Origin: Rubrivivax sp.
GTDB taxonomy: Bacteria > Pseudomonadota > Gammaproteobacteria > Burkholderiales > Burkholderiaceae_C
NCBI GenBank assembly: GCA_021300575.1
Contig: JAJTDM010000007.1
Location: 20,865 to 84,864, forward strand
Reading direction: 5' to 3'
DNA: 64,000 bases
The translations under genes and the position numbers were made by a program. Position 1 is the stretch's first letter, and each line of letters opens with the position of its first letter. Under the pieces are notes generated by a model that saw nothing but the letters and a program-made list of their open reading frames with translations, had not been told where the DNA came from and ran no database searches. Shown one piece after another: positions 38,880 through 48,516 of the stretch.

Positions 38880-39737
38880 GTGGATGATGACTCTGCAGTG
38901 AAGATTGATGTCCGCACCGTCTGGATCTCCGATCTGCATCTCGGCACCCCGGGGTGTCAGGCGCAGGCGTTGCTCGACTTCCTGCGCGACATCAAGTGCA
39001 ACACGCTGTACCTGGTGGGCGACATCATCGACGGCTGGCAGTTGCGGCGCACCTGGTACTGGCCGCAACTGCACAACGATGTGGTGCAGAAGATCCTGCG
39101 CAAGGCGCGAAAAGGTGTGCGCGTCGTCTTCGTTCCCGGCAACCATGACGAGTTCGCACGGCGCTATGTCGCGCACAACTTTGGCGGGGTGGACGTGGCG
39201 GAGGAGTGCATCCATGTCACGGCCGATGGGCGGCGCCTGTGGGTGACGCACGGGGACCTTTTCGATGGCGTCATCCAGTGCGCCAAGTGGCTGGCCTATC
39301 TTGGAGATGCAGCCTACGAACTCAGCCTGAAGGTCAACCGCTGGTTCAATCGCCTGAGGGCGCGGCTTGGGTTGCCCTACTGGAGCCTGTCGCGCTATCT
39401 CAAGCTGAAGGTCAAGCGCGCAGTGAGCTACGTGAGCGACTTCGAGACCGCCGTGGCGCACGAAGCCCGCAAGCGAGGCGCTGACGGCGTGGTGTGCGGT
39501 CACATCCACCATGCCGAGATTCGCGAGATTGAGGGCGTGCTGTACTGCAACGACGGTGACTGGGTGGAGTCACTGACCGCGCTCGTCGAGCATCATGACG
39601 GGCGCCTGGAAATCATTGACCGCAGTGCCTCGCTCGAGGCGGCACACCGACCGCTCGCCCTGCCCGGGGCCGTGGAACCTGTGCAGCCTGTCGTGCTCCC
39701 CGAGCCCGACACGGTGTTGCCGCAGACCAGGGCCTGA
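38880..39737 (+). CDS. Metallophosphoesterase of the UDP-2,3-diacylglucosamine diphosphatase/PlcP family
   Basis: RTVWISDLHLGTPGCQAQALLDFLRDI, YLVGDIIDGWQL, FVPGNHDEF, VCGHIHHAEI; GTG start; context favours PlcP-type phospholipase C over LpxH. Confidence 0.8.
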   Translation: MDDDSAVKIDVRTVWISDLHLGTPGCQAQALLDFLRDIKCNTLYLVGDIIDGWQLRRTWYWPQLHNDVVQKILRKARKGVRVVFVPGNHDEFARRYVAHNFGGVDVAEECIHVTADGRRLWVTHGDLFDGVIQCAKWLAYLGDAAYELSLKVNRWFNRLRARLGLPYWSLSRYLKLKVKRAVSYVSDFETAVAHEARKRGADGVVCGHIHHAEIREIEGVLYCNDGDWVESLTALVEHHDGRLEIIDRSASLEAAHRPLALPGAVEPVQPVVLPEPDTVLPQTRA

Positions 39738-39794
39738 AGAGGCTGACACGGGCTCCCGTTCAGATCGCCCCCCGACGGCCAGGGGCGAACTGCG

Positions 39795-41174
39795 TCAGGC
39801 TGCCAAAGCCTGTAAACGTTCTTCGGGCAGGCGCGACCAGCGGGCATCCACACTGCCGCGGCCAATGCCCAGGTGCTCGAAGCCGAGCTGCAGCATCAGC
39901 CCCGGGTCATACAGGTTGCGGCCATCCAGCAGCACAGGCGTCTTCATGCGCGCCTTCAGGGCACCGAAGTCCGGGCTGCGGAACTCCCGCCACTCGGTCA
40001 CGATCGCCAATGCGCTGGCTCCATCGGCGGCGGAAAGCGGATCGTCGCAAAGCGTCAGACGGGGGCGGTCGGGCCACAACGCAGCCACCCCAGGCATCGC
40101 CACCGGATCGAAGGCGCGCACCGTGGCGCCGCACTTCAGCAACTCGTCGATGAGCAGCAGGCTGGGGGCTTCCCGCAGGTCGTCGGTGTCGGGCTTGAAG
40201 GACAGCCCCCAGACCCCGAAGGTCAGACCCCTCAGGTCGTCACCGTAGCGGTGCCGGATGCGTTGCCCCAGCAAGCGCTTCTGTTGCTCGTTGACTTCCC
40301 GTACGGCCCCCACGATCTGCAGGTCCAGCCCTGTGTCCTGCCCCATGCGCGCCAAAGCCTGCACGTCCTTGGGAAAGCAGGATCCACCCCAGCCGCAACC
40401 CGCGTACAGGAAGTGCGTGCCGATGCGAGGGTCCGCGCCGATGCCCATGCGGACCTGTTCGATGTCCGCCCCCAGACGTTCGGCCAGGCGTGACATCTCG
40501 TTCATGAAGCTGATGCGTGAGGCCAGCATGGCGTTGGCCACGTACTTGGTCAGTTCCGCACTGCGCGGGTCCATCACGAGCACCCGATCCCGGTTGCGCA
40601 GGAAGGGCGCGTACAGCGCGCGCATGAGCAAGGTGGCCTGCTCGTCATCGGCGCCGATCACCACGCGGTCAGGGTGCATGAAGTCGGCAATGGCAGCCCC
40701 TTCCTTGAGGAACTCGGGGTTGGACACCACCGCGAAAGGCACGATGGCTTCGCGCTCGCGCAGGGCCTGACCGATCTCCTGGCGCACGCGGTCTGCCGTG
40801 CCCACGGGCACCGTGCTCTTGTCGACCACGACCTTGTAGTCCTGCATGTGGCGTCCGATCGTGCGTGCCACCTCCAGCACGTGCGCAAGATCGGCCGAGC
40901 CATCCTCGGCCGCAGGCGTGCCCACGGCGATGAAGACGATGGTGCCGTGGACGGTGGCCTGCACCGCATCGGTGGTGAACTGCAGACGCCCGGCCGCAGC
41001 ATTGCGTGTCACCAAGTCCGCCAGGCCGGGCTCGTGAATGGGGACGCGACCTTGCCGCAGCATCTCGACCCGTGAGCTGTCCACGTCGACGCACACCACG
41101 CTGTTGCCCATGTCGGACAGGCAGGCCGCCGTCACCAGGCCCACATAGCCGGCACCAAACACAGTGATCTTCAT
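39795..41174 (-). CDS. ugd: UDP-glucose 6-dehydrogenase
   Basis: [59 protein letters not shown]. Confidence 0.92.
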   Translation of the reverse strand: MKITVFGAGYVGLVTAACLSDMGNSVVCVDVDSSRVEMLRQGRVPIHEPGLADLVTRNAAAGRLQFTTDAVQATVHGTIVFIAVGTPAAEDGSADLAHVLEVARTIGRHMQDYKVVVDKSTVPVGTADRVRQEIGQALREREAIVPFAVVSNPEFLKEGAAIADFMHPDRVVIGADDEQATLLMRALYAPFLRNRDRVLVMDPRSAELTKYVANAMLASRISFMNEMSRLAERLGADIEQVRMGIGADPRIGTHFLYAGCGWGGSCFPKDVQALARMGQDTGLDLQIVGAVREVNEQQKRLLGQRIRHRYGDDLRGLTFGVWGLSFKPDTDDLREAPSLLLIDELLKCGATVRAFDPVAMPGVAALWPDRPRLTLCDDPLSAADGASALAIVTEWREFRSPDFGALKARMKTPVLLDGRNLYDPGLMLQLGFEHLGIGRGSVDARWSRLPEERLQALAA

Positions 41175-41248
41175 CGCAGGTCTCCAGCGGCCACTGGGGC
41201 GACGCACACCGCCGCTTCAGCACCTGACTGCAATGCTGCTGGGCTTAC

Positions 41249-41266
41249 GTGACGCTGCCGTGAAGC
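41249..41266 (-). promoter_or_regulatory. Putative Pho box upstream of ugd
   Basis: Minus strand GCTTCAC GGCA GCGTCAC. Confidence 0.6.
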
Positions 41267-41271
41267 TTGTC

Positions 41272-42234
41272 CTACACAACGGTGACAGTCCCTGTGGCCT
41301 GCGGGTCCGCCGCGTCGGGCAGCAGCATCAAGGGCTCGCCCATGCGGATGTGCTGACCCTCGGCGATGTTCGGCGCCAGGCGGAAGCCAGGTGGCGCGAA
41401 GACGATGATCGTGGAGCCGTGCTGGAACCAGCCCAGCTCCTGACCCTTGGACACCTCCACCTCGCAGGGCAGCTCGTGCGGACCTCGGTAGCGCAGGTGC
41501 AGCAGCACGTCCAGAAAGTGAAACCGCATGCTGGCCACCAGGATGGCCGCCACCGGCACCAAGGCGATGTCGTGGCCGCCGCGCGCCAGACGTGTGTGCA
41601 ACACCGCCCGTTCGTTGCGGCAGAACAACCGCTCAACGCGCCGCAGCGCGATCGGGTTCACGTTCCAGGTGTCGCCGCTGATGTAGCGCAAGTGCCGGAT
41701 GGTGGCGTCATGAGGGGCATGGAAGCGGTGGTACATCGCTGAGGTCAAGCGCAGCGTGACATAGCTTCCACCTTCGAAGGCGCAGGGATTGTCGGCGTTG
41801 CCCATCAGGTCCTTCAGGTCATAGGCGAAGCCTTTGGCCTGGAAGACCTGACCCTTCATCACCGAACCACAGGCGCCCACGATGCCGTCGCTGGGGCTGA
41901 CCAGCACCGCAGGGTCAGGATCGACAGTTCGCGCCCCGGGCTTCAGCTCTCGGGTGAAGCATTCGTGCAGGCTGCTGAAGTGCGACTTCCGGGCGTCGCT
42001 GAGGTCCAGTTCGGTGAACAGCCTCCAGATGAAGATCGAGATCCGGGTCAGCGCGGGGCTCCGAAGTCCACTAAACCAGCCCATGAAGTGCGTCAGGGCG
42101 ATGCGGGGCACCCGGTTGGTGAGCAGGAAATTCAAGTCTTCCTGCAGCAACAGGCGCTGCCACACCCCGCGAGGCTTGGCCGCTTTGCCGGAAGTTGGCG
42201 GCAGCGCTGAGGAATTGGAGGGATCTGGGTTCAT
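41272..42234 (-). CDS. psd: Phosphatidylserine decarboxylase proenzyme homologue
   Basis: VSPSDGIVGACGSV, HRFHAPHDATIRHLRYISGDTWNVNPIAL, processing-site-like HGSTIIVFAPPGF. Confidence 0.85.
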   Translation of the reverse strand: MNPDPSNSSALPPTSGKAAKPRGVWQRLLLQEDLNFLLTNRVPRIALTHFMGWFSGLRSPALTRISIFIWRLFTELDLSDARKSHFSSLHECFTRELKPGARTVDPDPAVLVSPSDGIVGACGSVMKGQVFQAKGFAYDLKDLMGNADNPCAFEGGSYVTLRLTSAMYHRFHAPHDATIRHLRYISGDTWNVNPIALRRVERLFCRNERAVLHTRLARGGHDIALVPVAAILVASMRFHFLDVLLHLRYRGPHELPCEVEVSKGQELGWFQHGSTIIVFAPPGFRLAPNIAEGQHIRMGEPLMLLPDAADPQATGTVTVV

Positions 42235-42243
42235 TTCATCAGC

Positions 42244-42272
42244 CTGTCAAGAGTCTGGAATACATCTGTCAT
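42244..42272 (+). promoter_or_regulatory. Putative (weak) three-unit Pho box upstream of aminotransferase
   Basis: CTGTCAA GAGT CTGGAAT ACAT CTGTCAT; outer units match, middle degenerate. Confidence 0.4.
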
Positions 42273-42294
42273 GTCTTCACCAAGAGTTGATGCC

Positions 42295-43977
42295 ATGCAA
42301 GAAGCCATGACCTTCCCGGCCCTGTCCGCCCTCGCGGCCCTTACGGTGGGCGCAGCCTGGGGCCTGCCCCGGTTCAAGCGCCGCATTGAACTCTCCAGGG
42401 CCAAGCACCGGTCGCTGGCGGGGCACTCGCGCATGGCCAAGCGGGTGGCCTCGCTCATTCCGGGGTACGCCTATGGCGCTGAGCGCTTCTTTGCTTCTGA
42501 CGATGCGCCTGCCGAAGTGGTGGAGCGGCGCAAGGCGGGCTTTCACGCGCTGGCGGGCTTGTACGCAGCGCGCTTCCCGCTGAGCGTCGCGGCCACGGCG
42601 CAGGCGCGCGCGAGCGTGTCCGACCTGCAGTTCACCGGCAGCTACCGCGTGCCCTTCCAGTACAGCCCTTACCTGCGCGAACACCTGAAGGTGGGCAGCT
42701 TCGTGTGCGCATCCCGGGGCGTGAAGGTTGTGGACCTGGACGGCAATCAGTTCTTCGATCTGACCGGGTCTTATGGCGTCAACCTCTTCGGCTACGACTT
42801 CTACAAGGCCTGCATCGCGGAAGGCTCGGCTACCGCCGCCGAACTGGGCCCCGTGCTGGGCGCGTACCACCCCTGTGTCGTGGAGAACGTCGAGCGGCTG
42901 AAGATGATCTCCGGCCTTGACGAGGTGTCGTTCCACATGTCCGGTACCGAGGCCGTGATGCAGGCCGTGCGACTGGCTCGGTACCACACCCGCAAGACGC
43001 ACCTGGTGCGCTTCTGTGGCGCCTATCACGGCTGGTGGGAAGACGTGCAGCCAGGCCCCGGCAACCCTGTGACCCCGCGCCAGACCTACACGCTCAAGGA
43101 CATGGACGATCGGGCCTTGCATGTGCTGGCCACGCGTCGCGACATTGCCTGCGTCCTGGTCAACCCTTTGCAGGCGCTGCACCCCAACCGCCCCGCCCCG
43201 GGAGACTCGTCCCTGGTCGACAGCAGCCGCAGCGCGGGGTTCGACCGCGCTGCCTACACCGAGTGGCTCAGGCGCTTGCGCGAGGTGTGCAGCCAGCGCG
43301 GCATCGTTCTCATCTTCGACGAGGTGTTCCTGGGCTTCCGGCTGGCGCCGGGTGGTGCACAGGAGTACTTCGGGGTTCGTGCCGACATGGTCACCTATGG
43401 CAAGACGCTGGGGGGCGGCCTGCCGGTGGGCGTGGTCTGCGGGCGTGCCGACCTCATGAAGCGCTATCGCGAAGACCGGCCCGCTGACCTCTGCTTCGCG
43501 CGGGGTACCTTCAACGCGCACCCCTACGTGATGGGGGCGATGAAGGCCTTTCTCGACCGCATGGAGACCCCCGCAGTGCGTGCCCTCTACAACGGATTGG
43601 ATGAGCGGTGGAACGACTGCGCGGCACGCTTCAATGCGAAGTTCGAGAAGGAGGGTTTGCCCGTGCGCGTGGCGCAGATGTCCAGCGTCTGGACGGTGAC
43701 ATACACGCAGCCGTCGCGCTACAACTGGATGCTCCAGTTCTATCTGCGTGCGCATGGACTGGCCTTGAGCTGGGTGGGGTCTGGCCGCTTGATCTTCAGC
43801 CTGAACTACCGCGACGAGGACCTGCAGGCGGTGCTGGACCGCTTCGTCGAGGCTGGCCGCCAGATGCAGGCCGATGGCTGGTGGTGGAGGGATCCCGCGG
43901 TGACCGACAGTTCGATCCGTCGCGGGATCCTGGCCGAGATGCTGACGCGCTGGCGCGGCGGTGCGCAGCGTCAGTGA
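42295..43977 (+). CDS. Class-III aminotransferase, glutamate-1-semialdehyde aminomutase-like
   Basis: SGTEAVMQAVRLAR, FCGAYHGWWEDVQPG, IFDEVFLGFRL, TYGKTLGGGLPVGVVCG; N-terminal extension of about 100 aa; start 42295 preferred over 42271. Confidence 0.8.
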   Translation: MQEAMTFPALSALAALTVGAAWGLPRFKRRIELSRAKHRSLAGHSRMAKRVASLIPGYAYGAERFFASDDAPAEVVERRKAGFHALAGLYAARFPLSVAATAQARASVSDLQFTGSYRVPFQYSPYLREHLKVGSFVCASRGVKVVDLDGNQFFDLTGSYGVNLFGYDFYKACIAEGSATAAELGPVLGAYHPCVVENVERLKMISGLDEVSFHMSGTEAVMQAVRLARYHTRKTHLVRFCGAYHGWWEDVQPGPGNPVTPRQTYTLKDMDDRALHVLATRRDIACVLVNPLQALHPNRPAPGDSSLVDSSRSAGFDRAAYTEWLRRLREVCSQRGIVLIFDEVFLGFRLAPGGAQEYFGVRADMVTYGKTLGGGLPVGVVCGRADLMKRYREDRPADLCFARGTFNAHPYVMGAMKAFLDRMETPAVRALYNGLDERWNDCAARFNAKFEKEGLPVRVAQMSSVWTVTYTQPSRYNWMLQFYLRAHGLALSWVGSGRLIFSLNYRDEDLQAVLDRFVEAGRQMQADGWWWRDPAVTDSSIRRGILAEMLTRWRGGAQRQ

Positions 43978-44579
43978 CGCTGCGCGTGCATCATGGGGTC
44001 GATCAGTTCCCCGCGCAGCAGATGCAGCGGGGCCTTGTGGTACAGCCAGATGTCGTGGAAGGGATCGGTGATGATCTTGGTGGCCCACACCATCCCTGTC
44101 ATCAGCCCGTCTTGTACCCACAGCTGCAACACCCGCACGATCAGGCCTGCAACGCCCAGGGCGAGCCAGGAGATGCCGACGTCATGAACATACTCGCCGA
44201 AGGTGCCGGCAGGCTCTATCAGCCCCCCCAATGACGGTGTCAGCCACAGGGCCAAGGGCAGGGCGACCCACACGGACATCAGCACGATCTTGCGGCGGAT
44301 GTTGTAGCCCACCTTGATCTCTTCCTTGTACTCGTCGCTGGCCTGGTTGACGTGGTCGTAGCCACGGGGTTCGAAGAAGAAGTGGCCCGCCTGACGGGCA
44401 ACCATCGAGACGCACCAGGCGAGGAGGGCCGACCAGGCCGGCTCGATGAAGAGCAAACCGTAGGCGATCACAAAGCTCACTGCGCTGATGAGATGAAGGG
44501 TCTGGTTGATGCGGCTGTGGTGGTAGTAGCGGTGGTCATCCCAGCGCTGGACCTTCAGGGCGTTCATGAATTCGTTCAC
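43971..44579 (-). CDS. Membrane protein, Mpo1/DUF962-like
   Basis: YYHHSRINQTLHLISAVSF...ARQAGHFFFEPRG resembles the H-x3-N-x2-LH...Q-x-GH-x-FFE pattern of Mpo1-like proteins; multiple TM segments. Confidence 0.55.
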   Translation of the reverse strand: MNEFMNALKVQRWDDHRYYHHSRINQTLHLISAVSFVIAYGLLFIEPAWSALLAWCVSMVARQAGHFFFEPRGYDHVNQASDEYKEEIKVGYNIRRKIVLMSVWVALPLALWLTPSLGGLIEPAGTFGEYVHDVGISWLALGVAGLIVRVLQLWVQDGLMTGMVWATKIITDPFHDIWLYHKAPLHLLRGELIDPMMHAQRH

Positions 44580-44654
44580 GTCGTTCCTCGGCAGGGGTTG
44601 AAGCCGCCCGGCGGGCAGCGCGCTGCAATGTTCGTGGTGCTGCATGAAAGTTCA

Positions 44655-44672
44655 GTGACGCCGATGTGACAC
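44655..44672 (-). promoter_or_regulatory. Putative Pho box upstream of Mpo1-like gene
   Basis: Minus strand GTGTCAC ATCG GCGTCAC. Confidence 0.6.
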
Positions 44673-44674
44673 GG

Positions 44675-44692
44675 CTGACGCCGTTCTGTCAT
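44675..44692 (+). promoter_or_regulatory. Putative Pho box upstream of GT4 glycosyltransferase
   Basis: CTGACGC CGTT CTGTCAT, 34 bp before ATG 44727. Confidence 0.55.
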
Positions 44693-44726
44693 GGCGCGGA
44701 CTCATTGAGCCGACAGCATCCACGGT

Positions 44727-46001
44727 ATGGACGCGACCTCTTCCGACCTGGATGCCGGTCTTCTGGTGCAGGAGTACCCGGCACCGAGACGATCGCTGCG
44801 GGTGGCCTTCGTCACCGAGACCTACCCCCCCGAGGTCAATGGTGTGGCCATGACGCTGGCCCATCTGGTGCAGGGCCTGCACAAGCGAAACCACGACGTT
44901 CAGCTCATTCGGCCGCGTCAGCCAGGATCGGAAGCCTGCGGCACTTCAGAGCGCTTTCATGAGGTGCTGATGCGCGGGTTGCCGGTGCCGCGCTACCCGA
45001 GCCTGCGCATGGGGGTTCCGTCCAAGCGTGCTTTGGTGAGGCTCTGGTCCTTTCACCGACCCGATATCGTGCACATCGCCACGGAGGGCCCCCTGGGGTG
45101 GTCCGCGCTCAAGGCCTGCGAGCATCTCAAGCTGCCGGTGACCTCGGACTTCCGAACCAACTTCCACGCTTACAGCCAGCACTACGGGGTCGGTTGGCTG
45201 CGAAAGCCCATCATGGCCTACCTGCGCAAGTTTCACAACGCCGCACGGCGCACCTTCGTACCCACGGACGACCTTCGGCAAGAACTCGCGGATTGCGGCT
45301 TCCAACGCCTTCGGGTAGTGTCCAGGGGAGTCGACACCGAGATGTTCAACCCCTTGCGCCGAGACCCGGGCCTGCGCCTGAGTTGGGGGCTCGGGCCCGA
45401 GGGTCTTGCCGTCCTCTACATGGGCCGCTTGGCCGCTGAGAAGAATCTGGAGTTGCTGGTGCGGGCCTTCGATGCGCTGGCCCAGCAGGTGCCGGATGCC
45501 CGCATGGTGCTGGTGGGCAATGGCCCAATGCGCCACCCACTGCAGTTGAAGCGGCCTCAGTTTCATTTCGCTGGCCAGCGTTCAGGCGAGGATCTGGCCC
45601 GCCACGTGGCCTCTGCCGATCTGTTCTTGTTTCCCAGTCTTTCCGAGACCTTCGGCAACGTGGTTACGGAGTCCATGGCCAGCGGCGTGCCGGTCGTGGC
45701 CTTTGACCACGCGGCTGCGGGCCAGTTGATACGTTCGGGAGTCAATGGCCAGAGCGTCCCCCGCCTGGACGAGCCGGGGTTCATTCGCGCCGTGGTGGAG
45801 GCTGCCCAGGACCGGCAACGCCTGGCCCGATGGGGCCAGCAGGCTCGGCGCACGGTGGAGCCCTTGGGCTGGCCTGACATCGTGCAGCGCTTCGAGGCCG
45901 AATTGCGAGAGGCGCTTGATCATCCGTTACCCCCAGGGGAGGAGTCCCGTCGGCCCGCTCATGATGGGCAGGCCCTGGCGCACAATGGCCCTTGTGCTTG
46001 A
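44727..46001 (+). CDS. Glycosyltransferase family 4 protein (Agt/SqdX/MgtA-like)
   Basis: VAFVTETYPPEVNGVAMTLAHLVQGL; VLYMGRLAAEKNLELLVRAF; FPSLSETFGNVVTESMASGVPVVAFDHAAAGQLI. Confidence 0.85.
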   Translation: MDATSSDLDAGLLVQEYPAPRRSLRVAFVTETYPPEVNGVAMTLAHLVQGLHKRNHDVQLIRPRQPGSEACGTSERFHEVLMRGLPVPRYPSLRMGVPSKRALVRLWSFHRPDIVHIATEGPLGWSALKACEHLKLPVTSDFRTNFHAYSQHYGVGWLRKPIMAYLRKFHNAARRTFVPTDDLRQELADCGFQRLRVVSRGVDTEMFNPLRRDPGLRLSWGLGPEGLAVLYMGRLAAEKNLELLVRAFDALAQQVPDARMVLVGNGPMRHPLQLKRPQFHFAGQRSGEDLARHVASADLFLFPSLSETFGNVVTESMASGVPVVAFDHAAAGQLIRSGVNGQSVPRLDEPGFIRAVVEAAQDRQRLARWGQQARRTVEPLGWPDIVQRFEAELREALDHPLPPGEESRRPAHDGQALAHNGPCA

Positions 46002-47508
46002 AGTGCCTTCACCCTCAGCCCCGCATGCCCTCGCAGCCATCGACATCGGGTCCAACAGCTTCCGGCTGGAACTTGGTCGCGTGGCCTCGGGCCGTTACCG
46101 GCGTGACGACTATCTCAAGGACACCGTTCGTCTGGGCGCCGGGCTTGACGAACAGTCGCGCCTGACCGAAGCGGCTTTCGAGCGGGGCCTGGCCACGCTG
46201 GCCACCTTTGCCAAGAGGCTGCAGGGCTTCGACCCCACAAGGGTGCGCGCGGTGGCGACGCAGACGCTGCGCGAGGCTCGTAACCGCGACGAGTTCCTGC
46301 GCGCAGCCCAGCGCGTGCTGGGTTACCCCATCGAGGTGATTTCTGGCCGGGAAGAGGCGAGGCTCATCTATGCCGGGGTGTCGTTTCTCCAACCGTCTGA
46401 CGCTTCGCGTCTGGTGGTCGATATCGGGGGGCGATCTACGGAGCTGATCCTGGGTGAGGGACGTACGCCCCAGGAGGCAGAGTCTTTTCCAGTCGGTTCT
46501 GTCGGCTTGTCGATGCGCTACTTTGGCGATGGACACATGAGCTCCCAAGCCTTCCGTGCCGCGCAGATCGCCGCAGGCGCCGAGTTCGAGGAAGCCCTGA
46601 CGGAGTTTGCGCCCGCCTTGTGGACGGAGGCTCTGGGCTCGTCCGGCACGGTAGGTGCCGTTTCCAACGTACTGCGCGAGTCGGGCAAGACCGACGGCGA
46701 CATCACCGCGGCCGGACTGGCCTCACTGATCGAGCAATGCATCGAGGCGAGTCACATCGACCGGCTTCAGGTCCCCGGTCTTCGTGACGACAGGCGGGCC
46801 GTCATCCCAGGCGGTCTGGCCATCCTCTACACCCTGCTCACCCACTTCGGCATCGAACGGATGCGCCCCGCCAAGGGCGCATTGCGCCAGGGGGTCATCA
46901 TCGACCTGCACGAACGCCTGTTGGCCCAGCGCCCGGGCGCCCGGGGCCAGGATGCGCGTGATGTCACCGTGGCCGCTCTGCAGGGCCGTTTCGATGTGGA
47001 TACCGAGCAGGCGCAACGGGTGCGAGACACGGCGCTGCTGCTGCACGACGCCGCGTGGCCCGATGCCGACCCGCAGGCGCGCCGCGAACTGGGGTGGGCC
47101 TGTGATCTTCACGAACTCGGGCTGGCCGTGTCGCACCATGATTACCACCGCCACAGCGCCTACCTTCTGGCGCACATGGATGCCGCGGGGTTCTCGCAGA
47201 GCCAGCAGCGGCGCATAGGGCAGTTGGTTCTTGCCCAGCGAGGCGGGTTGCGCAAGGTGGAGGAGGCTCTGGCCGACCCCCTGTTCGCCTGGCAGGTCTT
47301 GAGCCTGCGGCTGGCGGTGATCCGCTGTCACGCCAGGGGCTACCCGCCGTCGATGGAGTACCGATTGAACCGCCGCAATGGTCGTGTGGCCGTGTTGGGT
47401 TGGAACCCGTCCAATGACGGCCCGAATCCACGCACACTGCACCTGCTTCAGGAAGAAGTGCAGGCTTGGGAGCGCCAGGGGCCCCTGCGCCTGGAACTCC
47501 TGTCGTAG
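45985..47508 (+). CDS. ppx: Exopolyphosphatase, Ppx/GppA family
   Basis: AAIDIGSNSFRLELGRV; RVRAVATQTLREARNRDEFL; LVVDIGGRSTELILGEG; overlaps GT4 gene by 17 nt. Confidence 0.88.
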   Translation: MALVLEVPSPSAPHALAAIDIGSNSFRLELGRVASGRYRRDDYLKDTVRLGAGLDEQSRLTEAAFERGLATLATFAKRLQGFDPTRVRAVATQTLREARNRDEFLRAAQRVLGYPIEVISGREEARLIYAGVSFLQPSDASRLVVDIGGRSTELILGEGRTPQEAESFPVGSVGLSMRYFGDGHMSSQAFRAAQIAAGAEFEEALTEFAPALWTEALGSSGTVGAVSNVLRESGKTDGDITAAGLASLIEQCIEASHIDRLQVPGLRDDRRAVIPGGLAILYTLLTHFGIERMRPAKGALRQGVIIDLHERLLAQRPGARGQDARDVTVAALQGRFDVDTEQAQRVRDTALLLHDAAWPDADPQARRELGWACDLHELGLAVSHHDYHRHSAYLLAHMDAAGFSQSQQRRIGQLVLAQRGGLRKVEEALADPLFAWQVLSLRLAVIRCHARGYPPSMEYRLNRRNGRVAVLGWNPSNDGPNPRTLHLLQEEVQAWERQGPLRLELLS

Positions 47509-47534
47509 CTCGTTCGGCCGCTGGCGGCCGAGTT

Positions 47535-48360
47535 TCAGACCCCCAGCAGTCTTCGCCTGTAGGCGGGTGACATGTCCCGCATCTGCAGCATCATGGGCAG
47601 ATCTGCCGTCCCGAAGTCAGGGTCCCAGGCGGGTGCGCCCAGCACCTTGGCGCCGCAGTTCAGATAGCCCTTGATGAGGGGCGGGGGGTCCACCTTCAGG
47701 GTGCCGTCCAGTTCATCCACAGGCAATGCCAGCCTGGGCGTGACGTGATGCTCGATGGGCGCCAGATGGCGGTGCCGCAGTTGCGCCCACAGGCTGGCCG
47801 CCAGGTGGCCACCGTCGCGCATGGGCACGCTGGCGCAGCCCAGCATGACGTCCAGGCCATTGCGCGACATGAATTCCGCCAGGCTGGACCACAGCAGCAT
47901 GATCACGCCGCCCGTGCGCCAGCGCTCGTCGATGCAGGAGCGGCCCAGTTCAGCGATGCGCGGGCGAAGGTGGCGCAGACGCACGAGGTCGAACTCGGTG
48001 TCCGTGTACAGGCCGCCCACCAGACGCGCTCCGCCCGGGGTCAACAGCCGGTAGGTGCCCACCACCTCGCCGGGCTGGTGGTCCGTGGCCACCGTTCGGA
48101 TCAGCAGGTGTTCGCAGAAGCGGTCGTAGATGTCGATGTCGTAGCCTTCCGGACTGCCCAGCAGCCGCGGCAATCGGGCGCCCATCTCCTCGGCGAACAC
48201 CTTGTGGCGAAGACGTTGCGCTGCACGCACCTCGTCTTCATGCCGCGCCCACAGGGCTTGCAGACGAGGCGCGTTGCCATGGGCCGGGCCGCTTCCCAGA
48301 GGGCTGCCGCGGTCTGCGGTGGAGGTCTTGCCAAGGAAGGAGATGTCGGTCATGTCCATG
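47535..48360 (-). CDS. olsB: OlsB-like GNAT N-acyltransferase (ornithine lipid synthesis type)
   Basis: AQRLRHKVFAEEMGAR, ELGRSCIDERWRTGGVIMLLWSSLAEFM, PPPLIKGYLNCGAKVLGAPAWDPDFGTADLPMML. Confidence 0.75.
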
Positions 48361-48379
48361 ACCCTGAATGGTGAACATC

Positions 48380-48423
48380 CACGGTGACCACGCCATGAAG
48401 CTTCGATGACGTGAACATGACGA
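48380..48423 (-). promoter_or_regulatory. Putative four-unit Pho box array upstream of olsB-like gene
   Basis: Minus strand TCGTCATGTTC|ACGTCATCGAA|GCTTCATGGCG|TGGTCACCGTG, four 11-bp units. Confidence 0.6.
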
Positions 48424-48516
48424 CCCGGCAAGCCCCCGGGGGATGATCGGGAAAACCCTGAAGTAGAGCCTCGGTGCAACGACAATACGTCCCGTCAATT
48501 GACCGGGAGAAGGCCC

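Noticed and set aside
42277-44121. 614-aa minus-strand ORF antisense to the aminotransferase
   Set aside because: Composition typical of GC-driven antisense frames; sense strand has a clear aminotransferase
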